Assembly (NCBI GenBank): GCA_010279815.1
Contig: QEOQ01000660.1
Location: 4,093 to 68,092, forward strand
Reading direction: 5' to 3'
Source: Brachionus plicatilis
Taxonomy: Eukaryota; Rotifera; Eurotatoria; Ploima; Brachionidae
DNA: 64,000 bases
The translations under genes were made by a program, and so were the position numbers. How positions within the stretch are numbered: position 1 is the stretch's first letter; the number at the start of each line of letters is the position of its first letter. The notes under the pieces were generated by a model. The model ran no database searches and was not told where the DNA came from. It saw only the letters and a list, made by a program, of their open reading frames with translations. Below, one piece after another: positions 22,601 through 34,237 of the stretch.

Positions 22601-25600
22601 CTATGTCCGGTCTTTTGAGCGGATCAATAATCAAACAATGGTGAACTACTGAAGCCACTTGGGCTGAGTAAGAATTTCGCTGCAAGCGTTCATGGTCAAA
22701 GTCAGCCTGGGTGATTTTTGTGGCCAGTGCCAGCATATTGGATGTGTAAAATGGTGGTTCCAAACAGCACATTTCGTACAAAACACATCCGACGGCCCAA
22801 ATGTCAGCCTTTTCATTGTACGGCTCATTTTTTATTATTTCCGGACAAAAATAAAGCATGGTGCCGACAATAGAGTGCATTTTGATGCAGTCCTCTTCCT
22901 TGAGCTTGGCCAGACCAAAGTCTGTGATGGTAATTTTGTCGTTTTCACCAAGCATTATGTTGTTCGAAGTAAGATCCCGGTGAATGATACACTTTTCTTT
23001 GTGCAAATACTTCAGAGCCAGAACAATTTGGATAAAATAAATCCAAATTTTGTCCTCTGACCAAAGCTCGTCTCTCAGCTTCAAAGATCTCAAATGCTGA
23101 CTGAGCGGACTGCCATCAATGAGCTCCATGACAATGTACAAATTGTCATTTTCTTTAAAAGTCTTCAAATAGCGCACTATATTCGGATGCTTTAGATTGT
23201 TCCTAATGATGGTTACTTCGTTAACTATTTGGCCCAAGGATTTGTCTTTCATTGAAGTTAAATTGTACACGTTTATTTCTTTCATGGCCAAAAAAGTGTT
23301 GGTATTTTTCTTCTTGACCTTATGCACTCGGCCAAATGCGCCCGAGCCTATTATTTCATACACCTCATAATCATTGATGTAGTTTTTGGGAGCTTGGCTT
23401 TGATTACAAAATTGAATTTGACTTTTCAACACATCCAAATCTTCTTTCTGAGAGAAAAAATTTTTAATGGAAAAAAAGAAATTTTTTTGTCAACAAAATT
23501 TAGTTACAGAAAGTTTGTAAAAAGCGTCCACCAGACAATGGTAGAGTTTGAGTTCTCGCTTAAAGTTGCCAATGTCTAAAAATTGCTCAAACATTGTGAA
23601 TGGTAGCAGTTTTTTAATCAGAGACCTGTGACGTTCGGCGCTGAATAGAATGCGCAGTGTACGCCATACATTGCAGTTTAGTTTTTCGAGTTCGGTTTTA
23701 TGCCGTTCAAAGGTGTCAGTACGGAGTGTTAAAAATAATTTACTTGAGACCAAAAAGACACCATTTGAGTTGACTATCTCATAGGAATTTGTTTCGTTGT
23801 AAGCCAATTCTGCTATCAGCGCACAGCATGCTGACTGAATTTGTAATTTTATTCTATAACGTTTTTCAGAAATCTTTTTTTTAAAATAAATTAAAAATTA
23901 TATTAATTTTAATCAAATTAAAAAAAAATTCAAAATAAGACATTCGCAGATTTTTTTGATTTCTTATAGACTTGATTGCATTTCGGATAAATCTTTAAAG
24001 CGGTGGTAAAGTTTGGAGCAGAAACTGTTACAAAATATGTTTTATTTAAATTATTTACAGTTATTTTAAAAATAAATGATAAATAAAAAAAAACATATAC
24101 ATTAGCTTTTATTAAAATTATGGTATGTAAAAACCAGACAGCTACCATAGCGAGGTTACGTCTAGCGTTGCTCCGCAGGTTTCCTGCTGTAGCTTAAATT
24201 ATTATTATTATTATTATAAATGTTTAAAATTTTTTAACATAACTTGTTAAACGTAAACAAAAGCAAAAAATTTAAAGAATCTTTATATTTTGAAGGATAG
24301 ATCGAATATTGATAAAAACAGCACAAAATAATAAGTTTTTTAAAACACTGTTTTGAATTAATTGAACTTTTATTTGATTCTTGAGTTAAAAATTTTCAAA
24401 TTATTCAAAATTATCACCGTATTTTTAAATTGAGAAAAAATTTTTTGCTTTGCTTTAATTTTTTTTGCTCCAAACTTCACAGTAGCCTCTTTAAAACCAA
24501 CTAGAAAAAGGGTGATTTTGTTTGATCTTAATGGAAGTAAATTTTGAGAAAAGAATGTTCGAGTATTTTTTTTGAATAGTGTTTTTTAATTTAGTAAATT
24601 TTTTATTTGTAAATTAATGGCAAAATGTTCTTTTTTTAATTGGTACCTGTTTTTTATATTCCTTTTCAATTAGTATTAAAAAATTGAAAAAAAACAGTAT
24701 TTTTAATATCTATTTTTTAAATTCTTAATCTTACTTACATATTTAATCGACAGAGATAATAAATTTCATGAAAAAACACATATTTATATTTAAAGCCACC
24801 AATAATAAAAATTAAGATAATGTCTCCTTTTATTTCTTTAATAATTTAAATTTTAAAACAATAAAAGTTGCATAAATTCTAAAAAAGAAAATCAAGATTT
24901 TTCGATAATTTTAAGGCATCTTGAAGTTGATGATCGAATTAATTTAATTTTTATTTAATTATTTTTCTTGAAAAAATTTTTTTCTTAAAATTGGCATCTT
25001 TAAGATGATGATCAATTCAAAATATCATTTCAATTCAAAAAGTTTGTCTTTAGATATTAAACTAAATCTTTGATTTAATTTAAATAATTTTAATTGTCAT
25101 GATTTACATGAAATGTAGATTTAGAAAATAAGAAAAAATTGAAAAAACATTTTCTTAATCAATAATAAAATCGATTTTCAATCTAGTTAGCTGATTTTTT
25201 GTAAAGTTTTAATTTCATTTTATTAATAATTTGGAATTTTTTATTTGAATTTTTTTTTTAAATTTAATTGTGAATGCTAGCACAAATACTTTTGAAATAA
25301 AAAATCTTAAATTATTTCTACAAAAAAAATGAAAATGTTTTTTCAATTTTTTCTTATTTTCTAAATCTACATTGCATGTAAATCATGTTACATTAAAATT
25401 ATTCAAAATTGTCACCGTATTTTTAAATTGAGAAAAAATTTTTTGCTTTGCTTTAATTTTTTTTGCTCCAAACTTCACAGTAGCCTCTTTAGAACCAACT
25501 AGAAAAAGGGTGATTTTGTTTGATCTTAATGGAAGTAAATTTTGAGAAAAGAATGTTCGAATATTTTTTTTTGAATAGTGATTTTTAATTTAGTAAATTT

Positions 25601-28600
25601 TTTATTTGTAAATTAATGGCAAAATGTTCTTTTTTTAATTGGTACCTGTTTTTTATATTCCTTTTCAATTAGTACCGTAAACCCTTGCGCATAGGCGCAG
25701 CAGTTAATACCAAGCCCTACAACTACCGCAATGCGGCTAATCCCAGTCATTTCATGTAAAAAAAAATTAAAATTGAATTAAAAAGATTTTTCGCGCCTAA
25801 GACAGGATCCGGGATTTACCATGTGGTAAACCCAGGAATTTGTCGTTTTACCGCACCATAAACTGATTCATAACCGCGAAAAAAAAAATTAAAATAAGCA
25901 TTTAAATGGCGTTATAGGTCGATTTTAATTTAAAAGTTTCGAAACCGCATGCGGTAAAATTAAGTTTTTAAGGAAAAAAAAACATTTTTTAAAAAAGAAA
26001 AAAATTTAAAAAAGTTGTTTTTGCAATTTTTCTTTTTTCTTTTTTTCTACGCTTTTTTTTTGAACCAATTTTTAATCAATTTTTTTCTTTTTTTAAAAAA
26101 TGTACGGTATTAAAAAATTGAAAAAAAACANNNNNNNNNNNNNNNNNNNNNNNNNNNNNNNNNNNNNNNNNNNNNNNNNNNNNNNNNNNNNNNNNNNNNN
26201 NNNNNNNNNNNNNNNNNNNNNNNNNNNNNNNNNNNNNNNNNNNNNNNNNNNNNNNNNNNNNNNNNNNNNNNNNNNNNNNNNNNNNNNNNNNNNNNNNNNN
26301 NNNNNNNNNNNNNNNNNNNNNNNNNNNNNNNNNNNNNNNNNNNNNNNNNNNNNNNNNNNNNNNNNNNNNNNNNNNNNNNNNNNNNNNNNNNNNNNNNNNN
26401 NNNNNNNNNNNNNNNNNNNNNNNNNNNNNNNNNNNNNNNNNNNNNNNNNNNNNNNNNNNNNNNNNNNNNNNNNNNNNNNNNNNNNNNNNNNNNNNNNNNN
26501 NNNNNNNNNNNNNNNNNNNNNNNNNNNNNNNNNNNNNNNNNNNNNNNNNNNNNNNNNNNNNNNNNNNNNNNNNNNNNNNNNNNNNNNNNNNNNNNNNNNN
26601 NNNNNNNNNNNNNNNNNNNNNNNNNNNNNNNNNNNNNNNNNNNNNNNNNNNNNNNNNNNNNNNNNNNNNNNNNNNNNNNNNNNNNNNNNNNNNNNNNNNN
26701 NNNNNNNNNNNNNNNNNNNNNNNNNNNNNNNNNNNNNNNNNNNNNNNNNNNNNNNNNNNNNNNNNNNNNNNNNNNNNNNNNNNNNNNNNNNNNNNNNNNN
26801 NNNNNNNNNNNNNNNNNNNNNNNNNNNNNNNNNNNNNNNNNNNNNNNNNNNNNNNNNNNNNNNNNNNNNNNNNNNNNNNNNNNNNNNNNNNNNNNNNNNN
26901 NNNNNNNNNNNNNNNNNNNNNNNGACTTTTGAAATAAAAAATCTCAAATAAACTCTACAAAAAAATGAAAATGTTTTTTTAATTTTTTCTTATTTTCTAA
27001 ATCTACATTGCATGTAAATCATGTTACACTAAAATTATTCAAATTAAATCAAGGATTTAGTTTAATATCTAAGGAAAAACTTTTTGAATTGAAATGATAT
27101 TTTGAATTGATCATCAACTTCAAGAAGCCAATTTTAAGAAAAAAATTTTTTCAAGAAAAATATTCAAAAAAAAAATTAATTAAATTTCTGAATTCAATAA
27201 ATTTAAACTTTTATCTATTATAATATTCAAAAGAGCCAAAATTGGACTTTTTTGGTATCTTTGAAAATCTGAAATTTTAGATAAATTTACATTTTTTAAG
27301 AAAAAAAACAACATTTATCGTTCAATATCGTATTTTCTACAAAAAGCTAATTAACCACATTTATCGTTAAGTTAGAATTTTTTAAGTAATATAACGTTAA
27401 TTCTCGTAAAATGTCGTAAAATTCTCGTAGCAAATCATTCCTGTATATTTTTGGCTGATTTAAATTTTTATTCTGCATAGAAATTACCTGAAATTTTATT
27501 TTTATTTTTTTTATTAGAATTAATTCTATCTAAAGTTTACTTGAGAACAAACAAAGACAAATGAATCACAAAATTGAAAAAATTACTTCATTATCATTAT
27601 TCTGTTGATTATTTGAATCTATTCCATTAGATGTGTTCTCTTCATATTGATTTAAGTCCATGCTTAAAACATTAAAATTTTACGACCAATTATTTGAATG
27701 ATTAAATGTACCATAAAATTGATAAAATCAAAGGGATCCCTCCAATAAGACGAATCTCTTGCTTGTTATCTCTAAATGCACATAATTGCACTAAACACCA
27801 AATGCAGTTCCATATGATGTCAAGATTATTATGATCATGCAGAAGACTTAAAATTGTTTGAACACCGTCGAGATATGTAGTGTCCGACTTTATTTTTTCT
27901 TCTATAAGAAGAAGACAAAGCAGCTTTGAAGCCAATCGTTTTGACTCAAGATCATACTCGTTCAATATATGCAATAATTCATCACATAAATCTAAGTCTT
28001 GGGACAGTTTTGTACGATTTTCATAGCTAAAATTTTAACAAAAATTAAATGATAACATTATTTATATCTCAAATCAAAAATTTTAAATAAAATATACACC
28101 GTTAAAAAAATTAGGTAAATTAACGAAATTTTTGTAAAACACTTATCATTAAAAATTGATTTTTTCAGATGATTTTTTAATAAAATTTCAAAAGTATTTT
28201 TTGATTTTCGCTTTTGTTAAAATTTTATGAATAATAAACATGTTGTGGTTTAAAGAAATAAAAATTAAAAAGTTATCTTAAAAAATAACAAACTATCCGA
28301 ATAGTTAGAAAAATTGTATCAAATTGAATTTAGACATTAGTTTATCACTAATTACTAATGTTTCTTCAGTAAACTTTATAATTGAATAACTTTTTAACTC
28401 TTTTTTTATTAATAATAATTTTTTTATTCTTCTTCATTTATTTAATTTTAGAATCATATAATTAAAATCAATTAAGATGCCGTAATGTTTTGTTGTTTAA
28501 ACTTAATCTATTAATTATTTAAGCAAAAATACCGAGAATTTTATGTAAATTCACAAGAATTTTCTATGCATCATTTTTTGAAATAGGTTTTAAATTAAAA

Positions 28601-31600
28601 AGAGCTAAACAAAAAATTAGCTTCCTGTCTTTCATGAATTTATACCAAAGTAAATTTTTTTTCAATGTGAAAGTAATTTCTTTGAAAAAAAAAAAAAAAA
28701 AGTTAGAATAAATTAAAACAAGTCATCTAAAATTCAATTATTTCGATAAAAATTTTGAATACGTCAAATAAATTTTAAACAATTTAATTTAATTTTTACC
28801 AAATTTTTATATTAACGTAATTATCCGAATTTTATGTCACTAAAGGAAATAATGACATGTCAGTAAAAAATGAAGACTTATTTTAAAAAGAGCAATGTTC
28901 AATTTATATGACATGTCTTAAAAAAGGAATAAGTTAACTTTTATTAAAAAAATAGATCTGGTTTTATTGACATTCGGATTTAAAACATAATTTAAATTCC
29001 ATTTTTAAAAGAATTTAATAAAAGCTGAAACCATTTTTAATAATTTTTAAATTTGTTCACATTTAATTACGTGTCATTATTAATGAATTCTTATTTTTTT
29101 TAAAAACACTGCTCAATTTTGAATAACATGTCACTAAAATAGAGTACTATATTTTAAAGACATGTCAATAAATTCGGAAAATTACGTTATGTTATAATTA
29201 CAAAAATTATCTCCACAATATGCATGAATTAACCAAAGCTTTGGTTAAGAAAAGCCTCTACACTGAAAAAAAAGCATCTATATTATAGAGATAAAAAAGT
29301 AACTTATTAAAAAAAAGGGACTTTTAGATATTTTTAAGTCCCCAAGAAGCTTTTTTTACCGTGTAATGATAACTTAAACAAATTAAACAATCAATTAATT
29401 GTTCAACTTAAATAATTTAGAAAAGGATAAACCCAGAGTTGTTTAAAAGACACAAGTCTCAAGTCAAGTCAACGTCCAGACTTTAAAATTTTGAATACTG
29501 AAGACGAAATTTATGCTAAAATTGCAACAAAATTCTGATATATGGAAAATTTATTGCATTAGACAACCCAAGAATATATAAATTTTTTGATATGGAGCCT
29601 GATTTAGCAAATTTTAAAAAAAAAGTCCGGACTTTGATTTTTTTTTGGGAATTTTAAATAACTCTCGACAAACTCCAACATTTTTTTTGGTTAAAGTGCT
29701 CGAAGAAAGTGACAAGAGAGCGAAAAAAAAATAAATATTCATTAATTGTAGCAAGTGTTATGTTTACAAGAAATTATAAAAAATATAACAGTGGAGAAAT
29801 TATAACAGTGCTCAGCAGACTAAAAAATTTTATTATGTAATTGCTTTAAACAATGGTTTGTGAGGCTATATTCAACTTGAAGTTTAGAATCCAAAAAAAT
29901 CAGATTAAATAGTATTTTACTTATAACTTTTGAATGGTATTTGAATAAATCTTTGCAAAATGCTAAATAATGCAAAAAAAGTGCTAAATATTAGATAAGA
30001 CTGCAGTTTTGCAGGAAAATGGACGTCATTAAAAAGTATTTAATTCAACTGTGCATTTTAATTGTAGAGTTTTTGCAGAGCCTTATCTAATATTTAGCAC
30101 TTTTTTGCATTATTTAGCATTTTGCAAAGATTTAATCAAAAACCATTCAAAAGTTATAGACAAAATAATATTTGATCTGATTTTTTTGATCCTAAACTTC
30201 AAGATGCCTAAAATTTAAGAACTAAAAGTTGTGATTGATTCAACAATAGAATAAGAAAATTTCGTGTTAAAGTATTACAAATAATTTTTCAATTTGTATT
30301 GCACCAAATTTTAATTTTTCTTTTATAAATCTTTAATATTTTTAGATATTTAATTTTAAACTGAACCCTCACTGATTAAATAAATTAATAAAATGTTAAA
30401 TCATATTTACTCAATGTTGGCAATATAGATCAAAATGTTAAGCGATGAATGAACTAAACACAGTTCGCTCGATACTTCTATCAATTGAAGAAAGCAAACG
30501 TGAACTTGTCTTTCAAAAATTAAGCTAGCTAAGGTTTTAGTTTGAGCTAAATTTTGTGACAAATTGGAACTGCATGATCGGCTTATGGACCCGCTGCCAT
30601 GGCGATGTGACTCAATTGAACTCAAATAAGTTTCGTTTAAAATTAATTTAGTCAAAATATCTAAAAAAAATTGGTTAGAAGAATTCAATTAATTTAAGTT
30701 AATTTAAGATATTACTTAATAGCAAGTCAATGATATGAGAATGTATCAAAATTTGGCTATGAAATGAATTGTACGTATTTACATATTTTTTAAAAAGCTT
30801 TAAATTTAAAAGTATAAAAAAATTGAAACAAAAATCTAAGCAAAGTTATTTAATTAAATGAATTTTTAGGTTTACTAAATTTTAAATTTTTAGGTTTTTT
30901 CTGAATGTATATGTTATAGTAAATTTTATTATCAGTAAATGTGCATATTTACTGATCGATCGGCAATATGGTGAAATTAAAAAAAAATTAATTAAAGAAT
31001 ACATGCTTCCTAGTAAGATTAAATAAACACGGTCTCACAAGTTATTATGTAAATTTACTAATTTGTATTTCCGTAAATTACTAAATTGACTTAGTAAATA
31101 TGAATACCAAAAAAATTATTAATTTTATTGAAATGTTAATTTACTGTTCAAATTTTTAATAAATTTTAAATTTAAGAACAAACTTTTAATTTAAATTTTC
31201 TTAGAAACTAGTAAATAATGTCACAATCCGAAAACATAGAATCTGATTTTTAAAAAATTGAATAATCTCGAGTTCATAATATCAAATTTTACGAGGTCCT
31301 TGAAGCACAAAAAATAGAAGAAGCATTGCTTTTAAAATCTAAAAAAAATAATTAGTATGCGGGGCTAGTGTTCTGAATATTCTTTTTGCTCGAAATTGCT
31401 TTGATTCAGTAGAATTGTCAACTATTCTTAATTTTAGCTTCAAATTAGATACAACAGTTTTAGTGAGACAAGCAGTTGGATTAATATCTGTAGCAGATTG
31501 ACAAGGTATGATCAAATGCAACTGTACTTGTTCGTGTGCCACTAATCGTTGTAGTTGTAAGAAATCTCAACTATTATACAATTCAAGTTGTCATGGTGGT

Positions 31601-33906
31601 AATTCATTATGTAAGAATAAATAAAATTTAAAATGTAAATTTCCTTTTAAAAGACTTTAAAATGACTTTTTTTTTTGACTTTTGCCCAAGTCTGGTCATT
31701 TACTAAACTCCATTCAGTTATTTCCTAAAATAAATCGTTTTTCAGTAAAATAACATTCCAATTTTTGTATTTATTTATTTTAATCTTTTACTGATCGACC
31801 AGTAAATATGCATATTTACTGGTCGATTGGAATGTAAATTTACTATAACATATATAAAAATAAAAATAATAAAATTTTATTTTCGTATTTCGTAAATTCT
31901 CTTTTAATCGGAATACTAGATCAATTGAATTAGAGATGCGAAATAAAATTCATTTACTTAATTTACTCTGCTCATTTTATTAGAAAATAATTAAAATTCA
32001 TTTTTTAAAATAAATATTTGATAGTAAGTAAACACATTGGAAAAATTACCTTTAGGAGGGCTAAAAACGAGTTGTCAATTGACAAGAAGATTTTTTGAAA
32101 ATTAAAGTCGCGCAACAGTATTCTTAATGTGAATAAAACATTATACAAATTTCGGATTGAACTACAGCTACTTAACCAAATTCTAAAAAGGCAAACACTA
32201 AAATTTTTATATTTTGTATATAGTTGATTTTACTGTGAATTGATTCTCTTTGTTACTAAAAGATTAAGTATTTTTTCGAAGAGTGCATGATTTGATGACT
32301 CGCTAAAGTCGTATTCTTTCTGGAATAAATTTTTAAACTTTTCCAAAATTTTCACTTCAGCATTGAATTCATCTGGATCTAGAGAAATTTCAGTACTTTG
32401 AGCAATTGTCTTTTTGCTGCTTTTAGCAGACATTTTTTTGCTAGACTTAGGCCCATATTCAACATCATCGTCATCATCATGTCCCTCGTTCTCGCTTAAA
32501 TCATCGTGGCTTTCGGCTTTTTCCAAATCAATCTCCTCATCAACTACAACTATGTCTTCGTCATCATTTTCGTAAAAATCTTTGTGTAAAGGTGCGTAGT
32601 TTACATTGGTTTTAATCGAAGTAGATGGAGAAGAAGTGGTTGTCAGTGCCGATTGAGCACTGGTGATGGCCACTACTGTTCTTTGATGATTTGTCTCACT
32701 TTCGAAATTTTCGTTTAATAAATTAATCAATTGGTTTAATAACTTTACATCTCTAAAAAAAATTAAAATTTGAATTTTTATTTTTTTAATTTTGATAATT
32801 TTAAGCTCTGTAAAGCCAGGTCAATTAAAATAAAATCTACAATGAAATTTTAAATTTTTTAAATTTTTTTTCTTAATTTGTTAATTTTTTTATTCTAAAA
32901 AACTTAGCATTTTAAAGTTTTTTGATAGTCTGTTTAAATAATTTCTGTCTATAAAAAAAAATATATCCAAGATAAATTGTTGGATCAATTTGAAAATATA
33001 TATAAACGATCATTCCCTATATACAATATTAAAAATGGAAAGTTTTTTGGTTTTTTGATGATCAGTGAAAATATTAGTTCTAATTAAAATTATTAAATGT
33101 CTGATTTTGGGTTAAAGTATCCGTTAAAAAATACTGATGCTTAGATAATAAATTTTTTTTTTAATTTCCACAACTTTTCGGTATACATAAAATTAATTTT
33201 TTTTATTAAAATTTTTTGTAAGTGTTATTAAAGTTTAATAGTTTTTGAATCGGGAATTGAGTGTGTGTAATTTGGATTTGTTCACCAGTTGATCAGGATT
33301 TGAATTTTAACTATTTATCAGATATTTCTATTGGGATATTATCTCCTTGAGAATAACTTAAAAAAATGTACAATAATAAAATTAACAGACAATTTTTTTA
33401 TATTTAGCAATTTGTTTTACGAATTTAGACCAAATATAGAAAAATTTCAATTTAAAATAAAAAAATTTTAGTAAAAAGGATAATCCTTTTTACTAAAATT
33501 GAAAACTTAATTTTATTTGAAAATTAAGAAGAAAATTTAATTAAAGATTAAAATAAATAGAAAAAATAAATAAATTTCATAAAGTAATTATCTTTTATTT
33601 TTATCATAATAAAAATATTAAATTTTTTGTCTCCTAAAAATTGTTAGAATGCAACACAATGCCAAATACTAACTAAAGTAAAAACAAATTAATTCTGAAA
33701 TTAAACCCCAAAAAATTAAATTCTCAGAGAGAGAATAAGGTGATTATTTAACGAAATAACCTTCTAATATTAAAATGTTTTATACAATTGAAGAAGATTA
33801 AAATAACATGGGATATTTCAATTTGGACCATCATTTAAAAATTAAAAAAAATAAAAAAAACTTACAAGTTTTCAATTAGTTGCTCTTTATCGTCTGAATT
33901 TGTCAT
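19650..33906 (-). CDS. NEK10: NEK10 serine/threonine kinase with armadillo repeats
   Basis: NEK10 is the NIMA-related kinase with a central kinase domain preceded by armadillo repeats, linked to the G2/M DNA-damage response and ciliary function. Exons: 33906-33866 (ATG), 32752-32234, 32182-32050, 30660-30411, 28026-27712, 27662-27587, 23834-23508, 23447-21981, 20030-19650; about 1169 residues (human 1172). N-terminal matches include RINSQIWLSSCSSIRNLYNV and FTLRILLRDF; armadillo matches include LLHILNEYDLESKRLASKLL and SACCALIAELAYNET. The kinase has GSGAFGRV, AMKE, HRDLTSNN (the unusual HRDLT of NEK10), DFGLAK and SVGT..FCPE-like activation segment. C-terminal IVQILDQIHKILFISQLPPS and RFKRYLF match the conserved tail, and GLTYEQLQTIIEDLLVENNY the end. 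One junction (32050/30660) is out of phase by my exon ends, so a micro-exon or a different splice site is missed there. All others agree. AATAAA overlaps the stop region. Confidence 0.92.
25675..26107. mobile_element. TA-flanked MITE with empty site nearby, 433 bp
   Basis: Inserted element CCGTAAACCCTTGCGC...TGTACGG, flanked by TA at 25673-25674 and 26108-26109. The undisrupted sequence TCAATTAG-TA-TTAAAAAATTG exists in the first copy of the tandem duplication (24666-24686), so boundaries and the TA duplication are read directly. TA duplication and CCGTA ends point to the Tc1/mariner-type (IS630) mechanism. It is locally GC-richer than its surroundings and non-coding. Termini match the element 45901-46701 (CCGTAATTCC) and the foldback at 219-795. 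Confidence 0.88.
26131..26923. other. Assembly gap (793 N)
   Basis: Run of undetermined bases inside the NEK10 intron between exons 27587 and 23834. If the tandem-duplication reading is right, the missing sequence corresponds to unit-1 positions 24697-25286, about 590 bp, so the N run may overstate the real length or hide a further insertion. Frames of X residues across it are meaningless. Confidence 0.99.
28811..29195. mobile_element. Inverted-repeat element with ACATGTC motifs
   Basis: Left end TAACGTAATTATCCGAATTT and right end AAATTCGGAAAATTACGTTA are imperfect complements. The motif ACATGTC recurs inside at least five times (28855, 28910, 29128, 29160). It is non-coding, about 385 bp, in the NEK10 intron between exons 30411 and 28026. 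No target duplication could be fixed. Confidence 0.5.
29866..30213. mobile_element. Palindromic MITE, about 350 bp
   Basis: The arm 29866-30015 is complementary to about 30060-30213: TTTGCAAAATGCTAAATAAT against ATTATTTAGCATTTTGCAAA, and ACTTGAAGTTTAGAATCC against GATCCTAAACTTCAAG. The TTGAAGTTTA ends near GGC link it to the element at 34805-35112. It is non-coding. The left terminus carries a small insertion and no target duplication is clear. Confidence 0.65.
30912..31850. mobile_element. Ginger-like DNA transposon remnant, 939 bp, 4-bp TSD
   Basis: Ends TGTTATAGTAAATTT and AAATTTACTATAACA are exact inverted repeats, continuing inward as imperfect repeats with CATATTTACTG(A/G)TCGAT. The 4-bp TATA flanks both sides (30908-30911, 31851-31854). 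TGTNR termini with a 4-bp duplication are the published features of Ginger transposons, which encode a retrovirus-type integrase. The interior carries a cysteine-rich C-terminal tail of that protein type (to 31624) but no integrase core, so this is an internally deleted, inactive copy. The TATA flank is low-complexity, so the duplication alone is weak evidence. Confidence 0.7.
31360..31624 (+). pseudogene. Cys-rich (CxC) tail of an integrase-type transposon protein
   Basis: The plus-strand frame reads VLNILFARNCFDSVE, VRQAVGLISVAD, a stop, then QGMIKCNCTCSCATNRCSCK followed by KSQLLYNSSCHGGNSLCKNK and a stop at 31622-31624. The CNC..C....C.C......C..CH pattern is the cysteine-rich tail seen at the C-terminus of many transposon-derived integrase proteins (KRBA2/Ginger type), by memory. 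The internal stop and the missing catalytic core mark it as a remnant of the enclosing element. The antisense frame over it is a shadow. Confidence 0.6.
33464..33500. repeat. Near-perfect 37-bp palindrome
   Basis: AATTTTAGTAAAAAGGAT is followed directly by an inverted copy AATCCTTTTTACTAAAATT, with only the centre base unpaired. It lies in NEK10 intron 1 and could extrude as a cruciform or fold in RNA. It may be a trace of excision or of a tiny foldback. No function can be assigned. Confidence 0.7.
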
Positions 33907-34237
33907 ACATTAAAATTAACTAAGTGATTATTGAAATTTTTTTGATATCTATTAAATTTAAAATTTTTGATTAAATTTTTTAGTGTTTTGATTCAACCAT
34001 TTTTATGTGGTTCATTCAAATTCAAATAAGTTGCTTATAAAAAAAGCTATTTTAAAATTTTATTTTGTGAGTATATATGTAAATATATTTACAGTAAAAC
34101 AAGTAAAAAAGTGCACAATCAATTAATTTTCTTTATAAGAAAAAACATAATTATTTTATTTCGATTTTAATTTTTTGCACAAAAACGGTTTATAACTCAT
34201 TTTACATTAAAAAATGTGAAAATCAAGAGTCAAAAAA

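Larger units (their letters stand above)
24398..27040. repeat. Tandem duplication of about 1.0 kb in NEK10 intron, second copy gapped
   Basis: Unit 1 is 24398 to about 25395; unit 2 starts at 25396. About 280 bp at the start of both units (e.g. CACAGTAGCCTCTTTA at 24479 and 25477) are almost identical. Sequence after the gap (26924 onward) matches unit 1 from 25287. The breakpoint shares the 12-mer AAATTATTCAAA. Unit 2 additionally carries the TA-flanked element 25675-26107, which is absent at the equivalent point of unit 1 (24674). The part of unit 2 matching 24697-25286 falls in the N run. Confidence 0.82.
24961..27167. repeat. Long inverted repeat (foldback element) around the duplication
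   Basis: The arm at 24961-25154 (e.g. TGTAGATTTAGAAAATAAG near 25114) is inverted at about 26968-27167, with the inner part also present at 25329-25395 in the duplicated copy. The outer ends pair CTTGAAAAAATTTTTTTCTT with AAGAAAAAAATTTTTTCAAG. A motif GGCATCTT(T/G)AAG..GATGATC near each end recurs in other MITEs of the window (34805-35112, 29866-30213). It is non-coding. Confidence 0.7.

Noticed and set aside
22692..23060. 122-codon plus-strand frame with Cys and Trp
   Set aside because: Exact antisense of the conserved NEK10 kinase domain exon.
26093..26951. Two frames of about 284 codons over the N run
   Set aside because: Produced only by undetermined bases being read as X.
31339..31542. 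67-codon minus-strand frame inside the Ginger-like element
   Set aside because: Antisense of the plus-strand Cys-rich tail, which is the recognisable one.
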